Positions 16,865 to 25,585 of a stretch of 64,000 bases of DNA are shown here, one piece after another. The position numbers and the translations under genes were made by a program. The DNA is from Salaquimonas pukyongi. GTDB taxonomy: Bacteria; Pseudomonadota; Alphaproteobacteria; Rhizobiales; Rhizobiaceae. Positions within the stretch are counted from its first letter, which is position 1. Each line of letters begins with the position of its first letter. The stretch lies in the NCBI RefSeq assembly GCF_001953055.1, contig NZ_CP019044.1, positions 2,108,001 to 2,172,000 on the forward strand. Reading direction: 5' to 3'. Under the pieces are notes generated by a model, which had not been told where the DNA came from, did not search any database, and saw nothing but the letters and a program-made list of their open reading frames with translations.

Positions 16865-17536
16865 TCAGGCGCTTTTGCCGGGCGCTGCCAGATAGCGGTC
16901 CAGCCAGAATGCAATGGCAGCGCCCGCTATCTGCGCGGCAATGAAAATGGCAACGCTTGACGGTGCGATGCCGGCAAAGGTGTTGGAAAACTGGCGGGCG
17001 ATGGTCACCGCCGGATTGGCAAATGAGGTGGAGGCGGTGAACCAGTAGGCTGCTGTGATATACAGCCCCACCACGGGAGCGACCAACTCCGGCCTTGCGC
17101 GCAGGGTCATGAAGATTGCCAGCACCAGTCCGAAGGCGGCCACGGCCTCCGAAAGCCACTGGCCGGGCGAGGAGCGCAACTTCTCGCTGATCTGGAATAC
17201 CGCAAGATCGAACATGGCATTGGCCAGCAGCACACCGGCAATCCCGCCGAGGATCTGGACCACGACGTAAAGACCGGCGGGTGCGGGTGCAATTTCCCGG
17301 CGCAACCAAAAGGCAAAGGTCACCGCGGGATTGAAATGCGCGCCGGATACCGGCCCGAACATGGTGATGAGAACGTACAGGATCGCGCCCGTCGCAATCG
17401 TGTTGGCGAGCAGCGCAATGGCAATATTTCCGCCGGCAAGGTTTTCGGCCATAATTCCCGAACCGACCACGGTTGCCAGCAGCAACGCCGTGCCAAGGAA
17501 CTCAGACACCAGTTGTTTGCCGTCTGCCTCAGCCAT
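16865..17536 (-). CDS. aqpS: Aquaglyceroporin linked to arsenic detoxification (AqpS-like)
   Basis: A 223-residue MIP-family channel with six TM helices and two NPA boxes: SGAHFNPAVTFAF near residue 70 and SFANPAVTIARQFSNTFAG near 180. The Arg four residues after the second NPA (AR) lies in the selectivity filter. The chosen ATG gives MAEADGKQLVSEFLGTALLL and overlaps the arsC stop by eight bases, so the two are translated together. In rhizobia AqpS replaces ArsB and lets arsenite made by ArsC leave the cell down its gradient; the same role is inferred here from the neighbour. Confidence 0.87.
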   Translation of the reverse strand: MAEADGKQLVSEFLGTALLLATVVGSGIMAENLAGGNIAIALLANTIATGAILYVLITMFGPVSGAHFNPAVTFAFWLRREIAPAPAGLYVVVQILGGIAGVLLANAMFDLAVFQISEKLRSSPGQWLSEAVAAFGLVLAIFMTLRARPELVAPVVGLYITAAYWFTASTSFANPAVTIARQFSNTFAGIAPSSVAIFIAAQIAGAAIAFWLDRYLAAPGKSA

Positions 17537-18053
17537 TTCCCATGCCTTTTTCCAGCGCCATCCCGGTCGCACCATCCGACTGGGCACCGATTTCGTTGAG
17601 TGCTGCTTTCAATTGCGCCGGTGCCATATCCTCAAACGGCAGGGCCAGCAAGGCTTCCACCCGTTCGCCCAGTTGCCGGTAGGCAGCAAGAAATGCTTCT
17701 GCCTGCCCCTCGCCCTCGACAGCTGCAGGATCGGCAACGCCCCAATGGGCGGAAACCGGCGCCCCCGGCCATATCGGGCAGGCTTCACCGGCTGCATTGT
17801 CGCAAACGGTAATGACCACATCCATTTTCGGCGCGTCCTCGCCGGCAAACACATCCCATTTCTTCGAGGAAAAGGCGTCGGTTTCATATCCTTCCGCTTC
17901 CAGCAGCAAAAGCGCGGCCGGATGGGGGGAATTCTTCGGATCTGAACCTGCGGAAAAAGCCTTTACCCGGCCTGCACCCAACCGGTTGAGCAACGCCTCG
18001 CACAGAATGGAACGCGCGGAATTGCCAGTGCACAGAACAAGGATATTTTTCAT
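17529..18053 (-). CDS. arsC: Arsenate reductase, thioredoxin-coupled low-molecular-weight phosphatase type
   Basis: A 174-residue reductase of arsenate to arsenite. The P-loop CTGNSARS gives nucleophile Cys8 and Arg14 (C-x5-R). Cys84 and Cys92 (VCDNAAGEACP) match the redox relay of thioredoxin-linked ArsC, so thioredoxin rather than glutaredoxin should regenerate it. The C-terminal 30 residues are an extension beyond the usual ~140. No arsR repressor is seen nearby; instead a PHO box lies 44 bases upstream, pointing to PhoB control. First gene of the arsC-aqpS pair. Confidence 0.92.
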   Translation of the reverse strand: MKNILVLCTGNSARSILCEALLNRLGAGRVKAFSAGSDPKNSPHPAALLLLEAEGYETDAFSSKKWDVFAGEDAPKMDVVITVCDNAAGEACPIWPGAPVSAHWGVADPAAVEGEGQAEAFLAAYRQLGERVEALLALPFEDMAPAQLKAALNEIGAQSDGATGMALEKGMGNG

Positions 18054-18096
18054 CTACCCGCCCCAAGTTGGAAACTGACTGCTGCCCGTAGGCGCC

Positions 18097-18118
18097 AAGT
18101 ATGACAGGTACATGACAG
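18097..18118 (-). promoter_or_regulatory. PHO box (PhoB operator) upstream of arsC
   Basis: On the minus strand CTGTCATGTAC is followed directly by CTGTCATACTT: two 11-bp direct repeats, each with the full CTGTCAT core of the PhoB site. The box ends 44 bases before the arsC ATG. In PhoB-activated promoters the box replaces the -35; I see no strong -10 after it (best guess TACGGG). Confidence 0.75.
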
Positions 18119-18148
18119 GATGTGGAGGACGCGGCAGCCAGGCCGCGG

Positions 18149-18952
18149 TCAGGCGGCCACCCGGTTGCGGCCCGAATTCTTGGCCTGATAGAGCTTTTGG
18201 TCGGCCGATTTGAACAGATCTTCCGCCTTGTCCACTTCGCCTTCATTGGTCGCTACCCCAATGGAAACCGTCGGGCGGATGATGATGTTGCCGTGCCTGA
18301 TCGCCAGTGCCTCAACCATGTTGCGGTAGCGCTCGGCAACACCCAGCAGCTGCTCGCGATTGGCATAGGGCGTGATGACGGCGAATTCCTCTCCCCCCAG
18401 GCGGGCCACGATATCATGGTCGCGGCTGATGGCACGCATGCGCAGGGCCACCTCTTTCAAAACGATATCGCCAACATCGTGACCGTAATTGTCATTGATG
18501 CTCTTGAAGTGGTCGAGGTCGAGTATCAGCAGGCCCAGGGTCGCTTCAACCGCATTGAACTCCTTCAGATAGCCGGCCAGTGCGCGCTCGAAATAACGGC
18601 GATTGTGCATGCCCGTCAAAGGATCGGTATTTGCCTGGGTCTTGAATGTCTGCGCACGCTTGTCCATCTGCGTGCGCTCCTTGGTGCTGCGCCGCATGAC
18701 CGGTGTGACGATCAGGACGGAAAAGGTCACCGCGGCAAGCAGCAGGCCTGCCAGATAGAATTGCAGCTTTTCGCCATAGGAAAGCATGCCGCCGGTCTTC
18801 AGCGTAAAGGCTTCCCAGTTGTAGATTGAGGTGTAGAGGGAGAAGCTGGCAAGCGCCAATGCCGCCAGCAAAAGCAGCGTGTTCAGCGGGGCAATGATGC
18901 CCTCGAAATGTATTCCTCGTTTCGACACTGGCTTCCCGACTTTGCGGTGCAC
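18149..18952 (-). CDS. Membrane-bound diguanylate cyclase (GGDEF)
   Basis: A 267-residue cyclic-di-GMP synthase. Two TM helices (about residues 21-42 and 65-85) flank a short periplasmic loop of about 20 residues, too small for a sensor domain. The GGDEF domain begins ANTDPLTGMHNRRYFE, has LLILDLDHFKSINDNYGHDVGD and the active-site RLGGEEFAV. An inhibitory I-site RxxD (RDHD) lies exactly five residues before GGEEF, so product feedback is likely. It ends at about 95 bases from the arsC start, in the same orientation, but the PHO box lies between. Confidence 0.92.
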   Translation of the reverse strand: MHRKVGKPVSKRGIHFEGIIAPLNTLLLLAALALASFSLYTSIYNWEAFTLKTGGMLSYGEKLQFYLAGLLLAAVTFSVLIVTPVMRRSTKERTQMDKRAQTFKTQANTDPLTGMHNRRYFERALAGYLKEFNAVEATLGLLILDLDHFKSINDNYGHDVGDIVLKEVALRMRAISRDHDIVARLGGEEFAVITPYANREQLLGVAERYRNMVEALAIRHGNIIIRPTVSIGVATNEGEVDKAEDLFKSADQKLYQAKNSGRNRVAA

Positions 18953-19056
18953 TCAACATGAAGCTCACGGCTTGAATTTGACTATAGGTCACATCCTTAA
19001 AGGGCGCCTTAAACCTCATGGTTAATGAAGCGTAAATTATGAAGCCGGTTGACCTG

Positions 19057-19977
19057 TTATTCGGCCCGTTGAAGTTGATCTGAAATCCAGGCATGGGCGG
19101 CTTCCGCGTCCGTAAACCGGTGCCAGTCCGCGCCAAACTGGTTGCGAAACCAGGTCGATTGGCGTTTCGCGTATTGCGCTGTTGCGGTTATGGCAAGTTC
19201 AACCGCCTTGTCCCGGGAAATCTCCCCATCGATGAACGCCCTGATTTCCCGCACGCCGATAGCCCTCATCGCGGGCAATTCGGGGGCTGCATCCAGCGCC
19301 AGCAGCGCCCGGGTTTCTTCAATGGCGCCCCTTTCCATCATGGTCTTGAACCGCTCGGCAATCTTCTCCCGCAACCGGGCACGATCGGGTTCAAGAACAA
19401 TCCTGATGGCGTTCTGCCCGGCCAGCACCCCCTCACCCTTGTCACGTATCTGCCACCAGGAAAGCGGCTTGCCGGTCGACCGCACAACTTCCAGTGCCCG
19501 CACGATGCGTTGGCCATCGCCCGGTTTGATTTTGCGCCAGCTTTCAGGATCCATCATCTCAAGTTCGCGGTAAAGCGCAGACACATCGCTTTTTGCCGCC
19601 TCGCGCAGGGATTGGCGGATTTCCGGATCGACAGGCGGAATCAGTGAGAGCCCCTCCAGCAGGGCCTTAAAGTACAGACCGGTACCACCGGCAAAAACCG
19701 GACGCATTGTGTTCTGGCAAAGGCCGTCCAGCACTGATTTCACATCATCTAGCCAGCGCGCGACAGAATAGGCCTCGCGCGGATCGACATGGCCAAACAG
19801 ATGATGGGGCACCCCTTCTGTTTCCGCTTCACCGGGACGCGCGGTAACGACCTCAAGCACACCGTATACCTGCATCGAATCGGCATTGATCACCGCTCCG
19901 CCCGCCCGTGCAAGCTGCATGGCCAATGCGGACTTGCCGCTTGCCGTGGGTCCGGCTATCAAAACAGGCCTCTTCAC
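19057..19977 (-). CDS. miaA: tRNA dimethylallyltransferase (EC 2.5.1.75)
   Basis: A 306-residue enzyme that adds a dimethylallyl group to A37 of tRNAs reading UNN codons. It starts with GTG (MKRPVLIAG), with the P-loop GPTASGKS at residues 9-16, the DSMQVY switch, HHLFGHVDP, the VFAGGTGLYFKALLEGL stretch, and a QR-I-RALEV segment, ending with the helical AYAKRQSTWFR-type motif (here QYAKRQSTWFRNQ). A far longer open frame exists upstream but it is antisense to serB and has no homology, so the start is set at the P-loop. Divergent from serB with 66 bases between. Confidence 0.94.
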   Translation of the reverse strand: MKRPVLIAGPTASGKSALAMQLARAGGAVINADSMQVYGVLEVVTARPGEAETEGVPHHLFGHVDPREAYSVARWLDDVKSVLDGLCQNTMRPVFAGGTGLYFKALLEGLSLIPPVDPEIRQSLREAAKSDVSALYRELEMMDPESWRKIKPGDGQRIVRALEVVRSTGKPLSWWQIRDKGEGVLAGQNAIRIVLEPDRARLREKIAERFKTMMERGAIEETRALLALDAAPELPAMRAIGVREIRAFIDGEISRDKAVELAITATAQYAKRQSTWFRNQFGADWHRFTDAEAAHAWISDQLQRAE

Positions 19978-20043
19978 ATTACACCGCCGGTACGCCAATC
20001 CCTTGCGATTGCGCCAACCGGACCGCAAATATCCGGCCCGCTT

Positions 20044-20940
20044 ATGATCGAAAATCCCGTCATAACCCTTCTGTGCCCGCCTGGCGAGGCATTGCTCGAC
20101 ACCGAAAGGATGAGCGCAGTACGCCGCGTGCTCGGCGATTGCAGGAGCGAATGGCTCCATGAAAACCACGTGGCCGATTTTCTGCCTGACGCACAAGCCG
20201 ATGCAGCCTCGGTCCTGACGGCGATCCGCACGATCATCGGCACGCTTCCCATCGACATTGCCCTGCAGGACAGGGCTACACGGCGCAAGAAGGCACTGAT
20301 TGCCGACATGGATTCGACCATGATTGATCAGGAATGCATCGATGAACTGGCTGCCGAGGTGGGGCTGAAGGACAAGGTCGCCGCCATTACGGCAAGGGCC
20401 ATGAACGGTGAAATCGAGTTCGAACCGGCATTGCGCGAACGGGTTGCCTTGCTGGCCGGACTGCCGGACACCATTGCCGGTAAAGTCATTGAGCAGCGCA
20501 TCACCCTTGCCTCCGGCGGCCCGGTTCTGCTCGCCACGATGAAAGCCGCCAACTGCCACTGCGTCCTGGTTTCCGGCGGTTTCAGCCTGTTTACGAGCCA
20601 TATTGCATCTGCGCTCGGGTTTGACGAGCACCACGCAAACCGGCTGGAAATTCAAAACGGCAAGCTGACAGGCAGGGTGATTGAACCCGTTTTGGGAAAA
20701 CAGGCAAAGATCGACACCCTTGAGCGCGTGGCCAAAGAACAGCAGCTTTCGCCTGAAGATTTCATCGCGGTGGGCGATGGTGCCAACGATCTGGGCATGC
20801 TGGGTGCCGCCGGAACCGGTGTTGCCCTCCACGCCAAGCCTGTCGTGGCAGAAAAGGCGAAGTTCCGCATTGACCATGGCGACCTGACCTCCCTGCTCCA
20901 TCTTCAGGGCTATCGCGCCGAGGAGTTCGTGTCGCCATGA
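20044..20940 (+). CDS. serB: Phosphoserine phosphatase (EC 3.1.3.3)
   Basis: A 298-residue HAD enzyme for the last step of serine synthesis. The C-terminal catalytic domain has DMDST with nucleophile Asp88, VSGGFSLFT, and GDGANDLGML. An N-terminal ~75-residue region (ITLLCPPGEALLDTERMSAV...) is the ACT-like extension of long SerB. The ATG gives MIENPVITLL; an upstream in-frame start at 19789 lies inside miaA on the other strand and is rejected. Overlaps the next gene by four bases (ATGA). Confidence 0.95.
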   Translation: MIENPVITLLCPPGEALLDTERMSAVRRVLGDCRSEWLHENHVADFLPDAQADAASVLTAIRTIIGTLPIDIALQDRATRRKKALIADMDSTMIDQECIDELAAEVGLKDKVAAITARAMNGEIEFEPALRERVALLAGLPDTIAGKVIEQRITLASGGPVLLATMKAANCHCVLVSGGFSLFTSHIASALGFDEHHANRLEIQNGKLTGRVIEPVLGKQAKIDTLERVAKEQQLSPEDFIAVGDGANDLGMLGAAGTGVALHAKPVVAEKAKFRIDHGDLTSLLHLQGYRAEEFVSP

Positions 20941-21509
20941 AACTTGAAACCGAGCGCCTTGCCATGCGGCCCTGGCGCGAAAGCGACCGGCCGGTCTTTC
21001 ACCGGCTCAACCGTGAAGACACAATCATGGAGTTCTTCCCGTTCCGCAGAACGCCCGAACAGGCAGATGCGGTAATGGACCTCCTCAATGCCAGGATTGC
21101 CGAGCACGGCTTTGGCTTTGCCGCACTTGTACGCAGGCACGAAGGCGACTGTATCGGCATTTGCGGACTGAGCCGCACCGATCTCGAACCGTTTTTTCCC
21201 GATGGCAGTGTGGAAATCGGCTGGCGGCTTCTGCCCGAAACCTGGGGCAAGGGCTATGTAACGGAAGCGGGAAAACGCCTGCTCGCCTTTGCCTTCGAGG
21301 AACTGAAACTGGCCGAAGTCGTATCCTTCGCCGTTCACAACAATCACCGTTCGCTTGCGGTAATGCAGCGCCTCGGCATGCAGCCCGATCCGGCTCGCAA
21401 CTTCGATCACCCCGGCGTTCCGGACACCCACCCCCATCTGAAGCGCCATGTATGCCATGCCATCAGCAGGCAGCAATGGCAGAACACGGCACAAAAAGAT
21501 TCTATTTAA
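20937..21509 (+). CDS. GNAT-family N-acetyltransferase (RimJ/RimL type)
   Basis: A 190-residue acetyltransferase. It opens LETERLAMRPWRESD, typical of RimJ/RimL relatives, and carries VEIGWRLLPETWGKGYVTEA, the acetyl-CoA-binding beta-alpha motif, then VVSFAVHNNHRSLAVMQRLGM. Substrate is unknown: ribosomal protein N-termini, small amines and antibiotics are all precedented. Its ATG overlaps the serB stop as ATGA, so it is translationally coupled. Confidence 0.85.
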   Translation: MKLETERLAMRPWRESDRPVFHRLNREDTIMEFFPFRRTPEQADAVMDLLNARIAEHGFGFAALVRRHEGDCIGICGLSRTDLEPFFPDGSVEIGWRLLPETWGKGYVTEAGKRLLAFAFEELKLAEVVSFAVHNNHRSLAVMQRLGMQPDPARNFDHPGVPDTHPHLKRHVCHAISRQQWQNTAQKDSI

Positions 21510-21595
21510 AATCAGACAGTTGCTGGGCCGGCCGGATTCAGCTTCACAAGCACCTGACTCAACCTGTCAACGAGATGACGCCTGCAACGGCATAC

Positions 21596-21629
21596 AAAAA
21601 TACGGCCCGCGCGTGGTACGGGCCGTATT
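21596..21629 (-). terminator. Intrinsic terminator downstream of degP
   Basis: Stem AATACGGCCCG/CGGGCCGTATT, 11 bp with a nine-base loop. On the minus strand the stem ends ATT followed by three more T residues, so it stops transcription coming from degP. It may also help end the serB-GNAT transcript, though no T-run follows on the plus strand. Confidence 0.8.
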
Positions 21630-21655
21630 GATTGATCCGGTTTCGGGCGGCTCTG

Positions 21656-23134
21656 TCAGCTTTCGATGCGCACCACGACGAAACGGATGTCGCCTTCCTT
21701 GTTGGCGATCATCAGCAATGCGTTCTTGCGTCCGCTCTTCTTCAACTCCTCGACCCGTTCGGACACGTCCTGCGGCGTTGCAACAGGCTCCTGATTGACC
21801 TCGACAATAACATTGCCGGCCTCGATGCCCTTGTCCTCGGCACTGGTGCCTTCCGCAACATCTAGAACATAGACACCCTTTACCTCGGCAGCGACGCCTT
21901 CGGCATCGCGCAACGCATCATCAAGTTCCTGCAACATCATGCCGAGTACCGGCTTGGCACTGTCGCTCTTCTTGTCGTCGTCCTCTTCCTTCGAAGCCTT
22001 GATGGCCTTTTCGCCTTCTTCAAGGCGCCCGACCTCAACCTGGACGGTCTGTTTCTCTCCCTTGCGGAAGAGCACCACATCCACCGATTCACCAACCGGC
22101 GTATCGGCAACGATCTTGGGAAGGTCACGCATGGTTTCGACTTCCTTGCCATCGAAGGAAAGCACGATGTCGCCCGACTGGATGCCTGCCTTGTCGGCCG
22201 GTCCGTCCTTGAAAACGTCTCCCACAAGCGCGCCCTTTGCCTCATCAAGGCCAAGGCTCTCGGCAATCTCCTCGCTGACGAGCTGAATCTGCACCCCGAG
22301 CCAGCCACGGCGCGTTTCGCCAAACTCGATCAACTGGTCGATAACCGGCTTTGCGAGCGCTGTCGGGATGGCAAATCCGATGCCGATCGACCCGCCCGAC
22401 GGAGAAATGATGGCCGTGTTGATGCCGATCACATCGCCTTCCATGTTGAACAGCGGCCCTCCGGAATTGCCCCGGTTGATGGCCGCATCCGTCTGGATAA
22501 AGTTGTCATAGGGACCGGAATTGATATCGCGTCCGATTGCCGAGACGATGCCCATGGAGACCGAACCGCCAAGGCCGAACGGGTTGCCGATTGCCATGAC
22601 CCAGTCGCCGATCCGCGATTTTTCCGAATCCCCGATGTCCACATGAGCCAGATCGCCATCCGGCTTCACGCGTAACACGGCAATATCGGTTTTCGGATCC
22701 GTGCCGACAATCTCCGCCACCAGCTTGGAGCCATCGGCAAAATTGGCGACGATTTCATCTGCATCGGCGATCACATGATTGTTGGTGATGATGAGCCCGT
22801 CCGCACTGATGACAAAGCCGGAGCCGAGCGATTGCCTGTTGCGGGTCGGCCCGTCATCATCATCGCCGCCACGTGGAAACAGATCGTCAAAAAACTCCTG
22901 AAACGGGCTGCCTTCGGGCACCTGGGGGATCGGCAGTTTCGGCCGGCGTTGCTTGACCTTCTGGGAGGTCGAGATATTGACCACGGCCCCAAGCAGGCCC
23001 TCCGCCAGGTCGGCTACTGAAACCGGCCCGTTGGGCTGCGCCAGAGCCGGTACAATACCTGCTGTGGTTGCCGGGACAGCCAGCGACAGTGCAATGGCAA
23101 AAGCTGCAATTTTTTGTTTGAAGTCGTGCACCAT
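21656..23134 (-). CDS. degP: Periplasmic serine protease of the DegP/Do family
   Basis: A 492-residue trypsin-fold protease and chaperone for misfolded envelope proteins. A signal peptide (HDFKQKIAAFAIALSLAVPA...ALAQ) is cleaved near residue 32. The triad is His120 (TNNHV), Asp150 (KTDIAVLRV) and Ser224 (GNSGGPLF). PDZ1 spans about 270-360 and PDZ2 about 400-490. An acidic GGDDDDG loop precedes the protease core, as in many rhizobial DegP proteins. The 35-residue Glu/Lys-rich linker between the PDZ domains (EEGEKAIKASKEEDDDKKSD) is likely flexible. It follows hflK-hflC-DUF2065, a conserved alphaproteobacterial order. Confidence 0.95.
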   Translation of the reverse strand: MVHDFKQKIAAFAIALSLAVPATTAGIVPALAQPNGPVSVADLAEGLLGAVVNISTSQKVKQRRPKLPIPQVPEGSPFQEFFDDLFPRGGDDDDGPTRNRQSLGSGFVISADGLIITNNHVIADADEIVANFADGSKLVAEIVGTDPKTDIAVLRVKPDGDLAHVDIGDSEKSRIGDWVMAIGNPFGLGGSVSMGIVSAIGRDINSGPYDNFIQTDAAINRGNSGGPLFNMEGDVIGINTAIISPSGGSIGIGFAIPTALAKPVIDQLIEFGETRRGWLGVQIQLVSEEIAESLGLDEAKGALVGDVFKDGPADKAGIQSGDIVLSFDGKEVETMRDLPKIVADTPVGESVDVVLFRKGEKQTVQVEVGRLEEGEKAIKASKEEDDDKKSDSAKPVLGMMLQELDDALRDAEGVAAEVKGVYVLDVAEGTSAEDKGIEAGNVIVEVNQEPVATPQDVSERVEELKKSGRKNALLMIANKEGDIRFVVVRIES

Positions 23135-23188
23135 GCACCCGTTCCTTTCCTGTTGCGCTGCGTAGAAGCCGCGAAAATTCTGCGCCGC

Positions 23189-23374
23189 CTAACCCTTGGC
23201 AAGCCACACAATGCCAACCCCAATGGTCATCACCACGATGCCGAGCGTCCGCAGGGTCTGATCGGGGATAAACGGCAACTGTTCTGCCATACGTTTTATA
23301 CCGCCGGGAAAGACAGCGTAAATCAAACCTTCGAGAACCAGGAACAAACCTGCTGCTATGATTAACTCGTTCAC
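23189..23374 (-). CDS. DUF2065 small membrane protein
   Basis: A 61-residue protein with two TM helices (about 5-22 and 42-59) and a short polar loop GGIKRMAEQLPFIPDQTLR. It begins with GTG. Members of DUF2065 are found beside hflC in many proteobacteria, as here; function is not known but a link to the HflKC membrane complex is often supposed. Confidence 0.85.
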   Translation of the reverse strand: MNELIIAAGLFLVLEGLIYAVFPGGIKRMAEQLPFIPDQTLRTLGIVVMTIGVGIVWLAKG

Positions 23375-23449
23375 GGCATTTCCCGATCGACAGGGCTTGC
23401 TCTCACAGCAAGCGGGCGAAATAGAGGCATTCCGCCCGCCGGCCAGAAG

Positions 23450-24349
23450 CTATTGCCGCGCGGGCCTGTCCGGAGCGCCCGTTGCATTGCCGAAATACTG
23501 GAAGAACTCCGAATTCGGCGACAGCACCATGGTCGTGCCGGACTTTTCAAGCGCTTCAAGATAGGCCGTCATCGAACGGTAGAACTCGAAGAACTCGGGG
23601 TCCCGGTTGAAGGCATTGGCAAAGATCGCATTGCGCTCCGCATCGCCTTCACCGCGCAGGATCTGTCCATCGCGCTGGGCAGCAGCTTCGATTTCCACCA
23701 CCTCGCGATCAGACCGCGCACGGATCCGTCGCGCTGCTTCCTGGCCTCTCGCCCGCAACCGCTCGGCTTCCGCCAGACGTTCAGCAGTCATCCGGTTAAA
23801 GGTCTGTTCGGAGACTTCCTGCGTCAGATCGGTACGCCGGATGCGAACATCCTCAATCTGGATGCCAAGTTCATTGGCAGCAGGCCGCAACTGGTCGCGG
23901 ACCTCCCGCATCATCGCCGAGCGCTCCTCGGACAGCGCGGCTTCAAAGCCGCGCAGGCCGTAGACCTGGCGAAGCGAGTTATCCAGACGGGTGCGCAGCC
24001 GCTGCTCGGCCAGTTCCAGACGGCCTGAAACCTGCCCCCGGAAACGCGCCGCATCGGAGATCTTGTAGGTCACGAAAGCATCAACCTCGTAGAACTTGCC
24101 GCCTGAAACCTGAACCGTGATGTCGTCGAGATCAAAGCGCAACAGCCGGTCCTCGACGATCTGCACCGTATCCAGTTCAAACATGGTGAGAGGCAGTTTG
24201 AAATAAAGGCCAGGCTGGGTCTCCACCCGCTTGATTTCACCAAACCTCAGCACGATCGCCTGATCGCGCTCATTGACCACGAAAAAAGAGTTAAGACCAA
24301 GGAACGCCAGAACGGCGAGCAGGATCAGAATGATTGGTCCGCGGCTCAT
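23450..24349 (-). CDS. hflC: HflC, prohibitin-family modulator of FtsH
   Basis: A 299-residue SPFH/band-7 protein. One N-terminal TM helix (PIILILLAVLAFLGLNSFFVV) anchors it, then the band-7 domain (RDQAIVLRFGEIKRVETQPGLYFKLPL) lies in the periplasm, and a long helix rich in Glu, Arg and Ala (RLAEAERLRARGQEAARRIRARSDREVVEIEAAAQRD in parts) follows. With HflK it forms a large cage around the FtsH protease and controls membrane-protein turnover. The ATG overlaps the hflK stop by four bases. Confidence 0.95.
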   Translation of the reverse strand: MSRGPIILILLAVLAFLGLNSFFVVNERDQAIVLRFGEIKRVETQPGLYFKLPLTMFELDTVQIVEDRLLRFDLDDITVQVSGGKFYEVDAFVTYKISDAARFRGQVSGRLELAEQRLRTRLDNSLRQVYGLRGFEAALSEERSAMMREVRDQLRPAANELGIQIEDVRIRRTDLTQEVSEQTFNRMTAERLAEAERLRARGQEAARRIRARSDREVVEIEAAAQRDGQILRGEGDAERNAIFANAFNRDPEFFEFYRSMTAYLEALEKSGTTMVLSPNSEFFQYFGNATGAPDRPARQ

Positions 24350-25458
24350 TGGCTTACTCCCTCACTGGTTTCCGGTTCGCTGTTTCTGCGTTTCTGGAGT
24401 TCAGGCAGAGGCAGATAGGGAACGACGCCCGTGCCGCTGCCGCCCTGTTCGATAATCACCTTGTCGGAGCCTCCAAGTACTTTTTCCATGGTTTCAAGGA
24501 ACAGCCGCTTGCGGGTGACTTCCGGCGCCTTGCTGTATTCATCGTAAACGGAAATGAAGCGCTGGGCTTCACCCTTGGCTTCCTCCACGATGCGGTTCTT
24601 GTAGGCTGCCGCATCTTCGCGAATCTGCGCTGCCTCGCCTCGCGCGGCGCCCAGAATACGGTTGGAATACCGGTTTGCCTCTTCGATGAAGCGGTCTTCA
24701 TCCTGTTCAGCGCGCTGCACCTCGTCAAAGGCGTCGGCCACAGGTCCCGGCGGTGCCACATCCTCTATGTTGACCGCGTTGACCGTCAGGCCGGTCTTGT
24801 AATCGTCAAGCGTATCCTGAACGATCGAGCGTACCTGTTCTGCGACACCGGCACGGTCATCACGGAAGACGTCCTGAGCAGGCCGCCGGCCAACCACTTC
24901 GCGCATCGCGCTTTCGGCCACCTGGCGCACCAGTTCATCCGGCTCGCGGGTGTTGAACAGATAATCTTCGGGATCGGTGACCTGATAAAGGACTGAAAAT
25001 GCCAGATCGACAATGTTCTGGTCGCCAGAAAGCATCAGGCCGGTGGTGTTGGTGCCACGGCCGACGGTACCGATATTGATCTGGTTTTCGCGGATATTGG
25101 CAACTTCGTAGGTTTCAACCGGCCACCAATGAAAGTGCAGACCGGGACCGGAAACCTCTTCCTTCGGCTTGCCGAAGCGCAATTCGATGCCCAACTCGTC
25201 CGGCTGGATCGTGTAAACGGACTTGAAGGCATAAAGCGCTACCGCTGCCAGCAGGATAATGCCGAGAACCAGCGGGCTGAAGCCGCCGCCACCCGGAATC
25301 GCCTGTTTGAGCTTTTCCTGTCCCTTGCGGATGATGTCTTCAAGGTCGGGCGGCTGGCTTCCGCCGCCCCGTGGTCCTGAAGGTCCCTGCCCCCAGGGAC
25401 CGCCGCCATTATTGTTACCCCCACCCCAGGGGCCGCCACTTTGATTGTTCCAGGGCAT
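24346..25458 (-). CDS. hflK: HflK, prohibitin-family modulator of FtsH
   Basis: A 370-residue partner of HflC. The first 45 residues are Gly/Asn/Pro-rich and cytoplasmic (NQSGGPWGGGNNNGGGPWG), typical of HflK. One TM helix at about 66-85 (FSPLVLGIILLAAVALYAFKS) precedes the SPFH domain (IQPDELGIELRFGK...GPGLHFHWWPVE), then a helical region with EQDEDRFIEEANRYSNRILG and a polar C-terminus. First gene of the hflK-hflC-DUF2065-degP run. Confidence 0.95.
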   Translation of the reverse strand: MPWNNQSGGPWGGGNNNGGGPWGQGPSGPRGGGSQPPDLEDIIRKGQEKLKQAIPGGGGFSPLVLGIILLAAVALYAFKSVYTIQPDELGIELRFGKPKEEVSGPGLHFHWWPVETYEVANIRENQINIGTVGRGTNTTGLMLSGDQNIVDLAFSVLYQVTDPEDYLFNTREPDELVRQVAESAMREVVGRRPAQDVFRDDRAGVAEQVRSIVQDTLDDYKTGLTVNAVNIEDVAPPGPVADAFDEVQRAEQDEDRFIEEANRYSNRILGAARGEAAQIREDAAAYKNRIVEEAKGEAQRFISVYDEYSKAPEVTRKRLFLETMEKVLGGSDKVIIEQGGSGTGVVPYLPLPELQKRRNSEPETSEGVSQ

Positions 25459-25585
25459 TCACTGTCCTTTGCCTGCAGGATTGCATTTGCAGCTTGTTAT
25501 AGGGATCGTGCGGCCCGCTTTCAACGGCCACCGTGCAATGAATGCGCACCCGGCACTGCGGCAATTCATACCCGCTGCGGCAATC

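Noticed and set aside
19978-20901. N-terminal extension of miaA by about 300 codons
   Set aside because: The extension is antisense to serB and has no homology; the P-loop begins right after a GTG at 19977.
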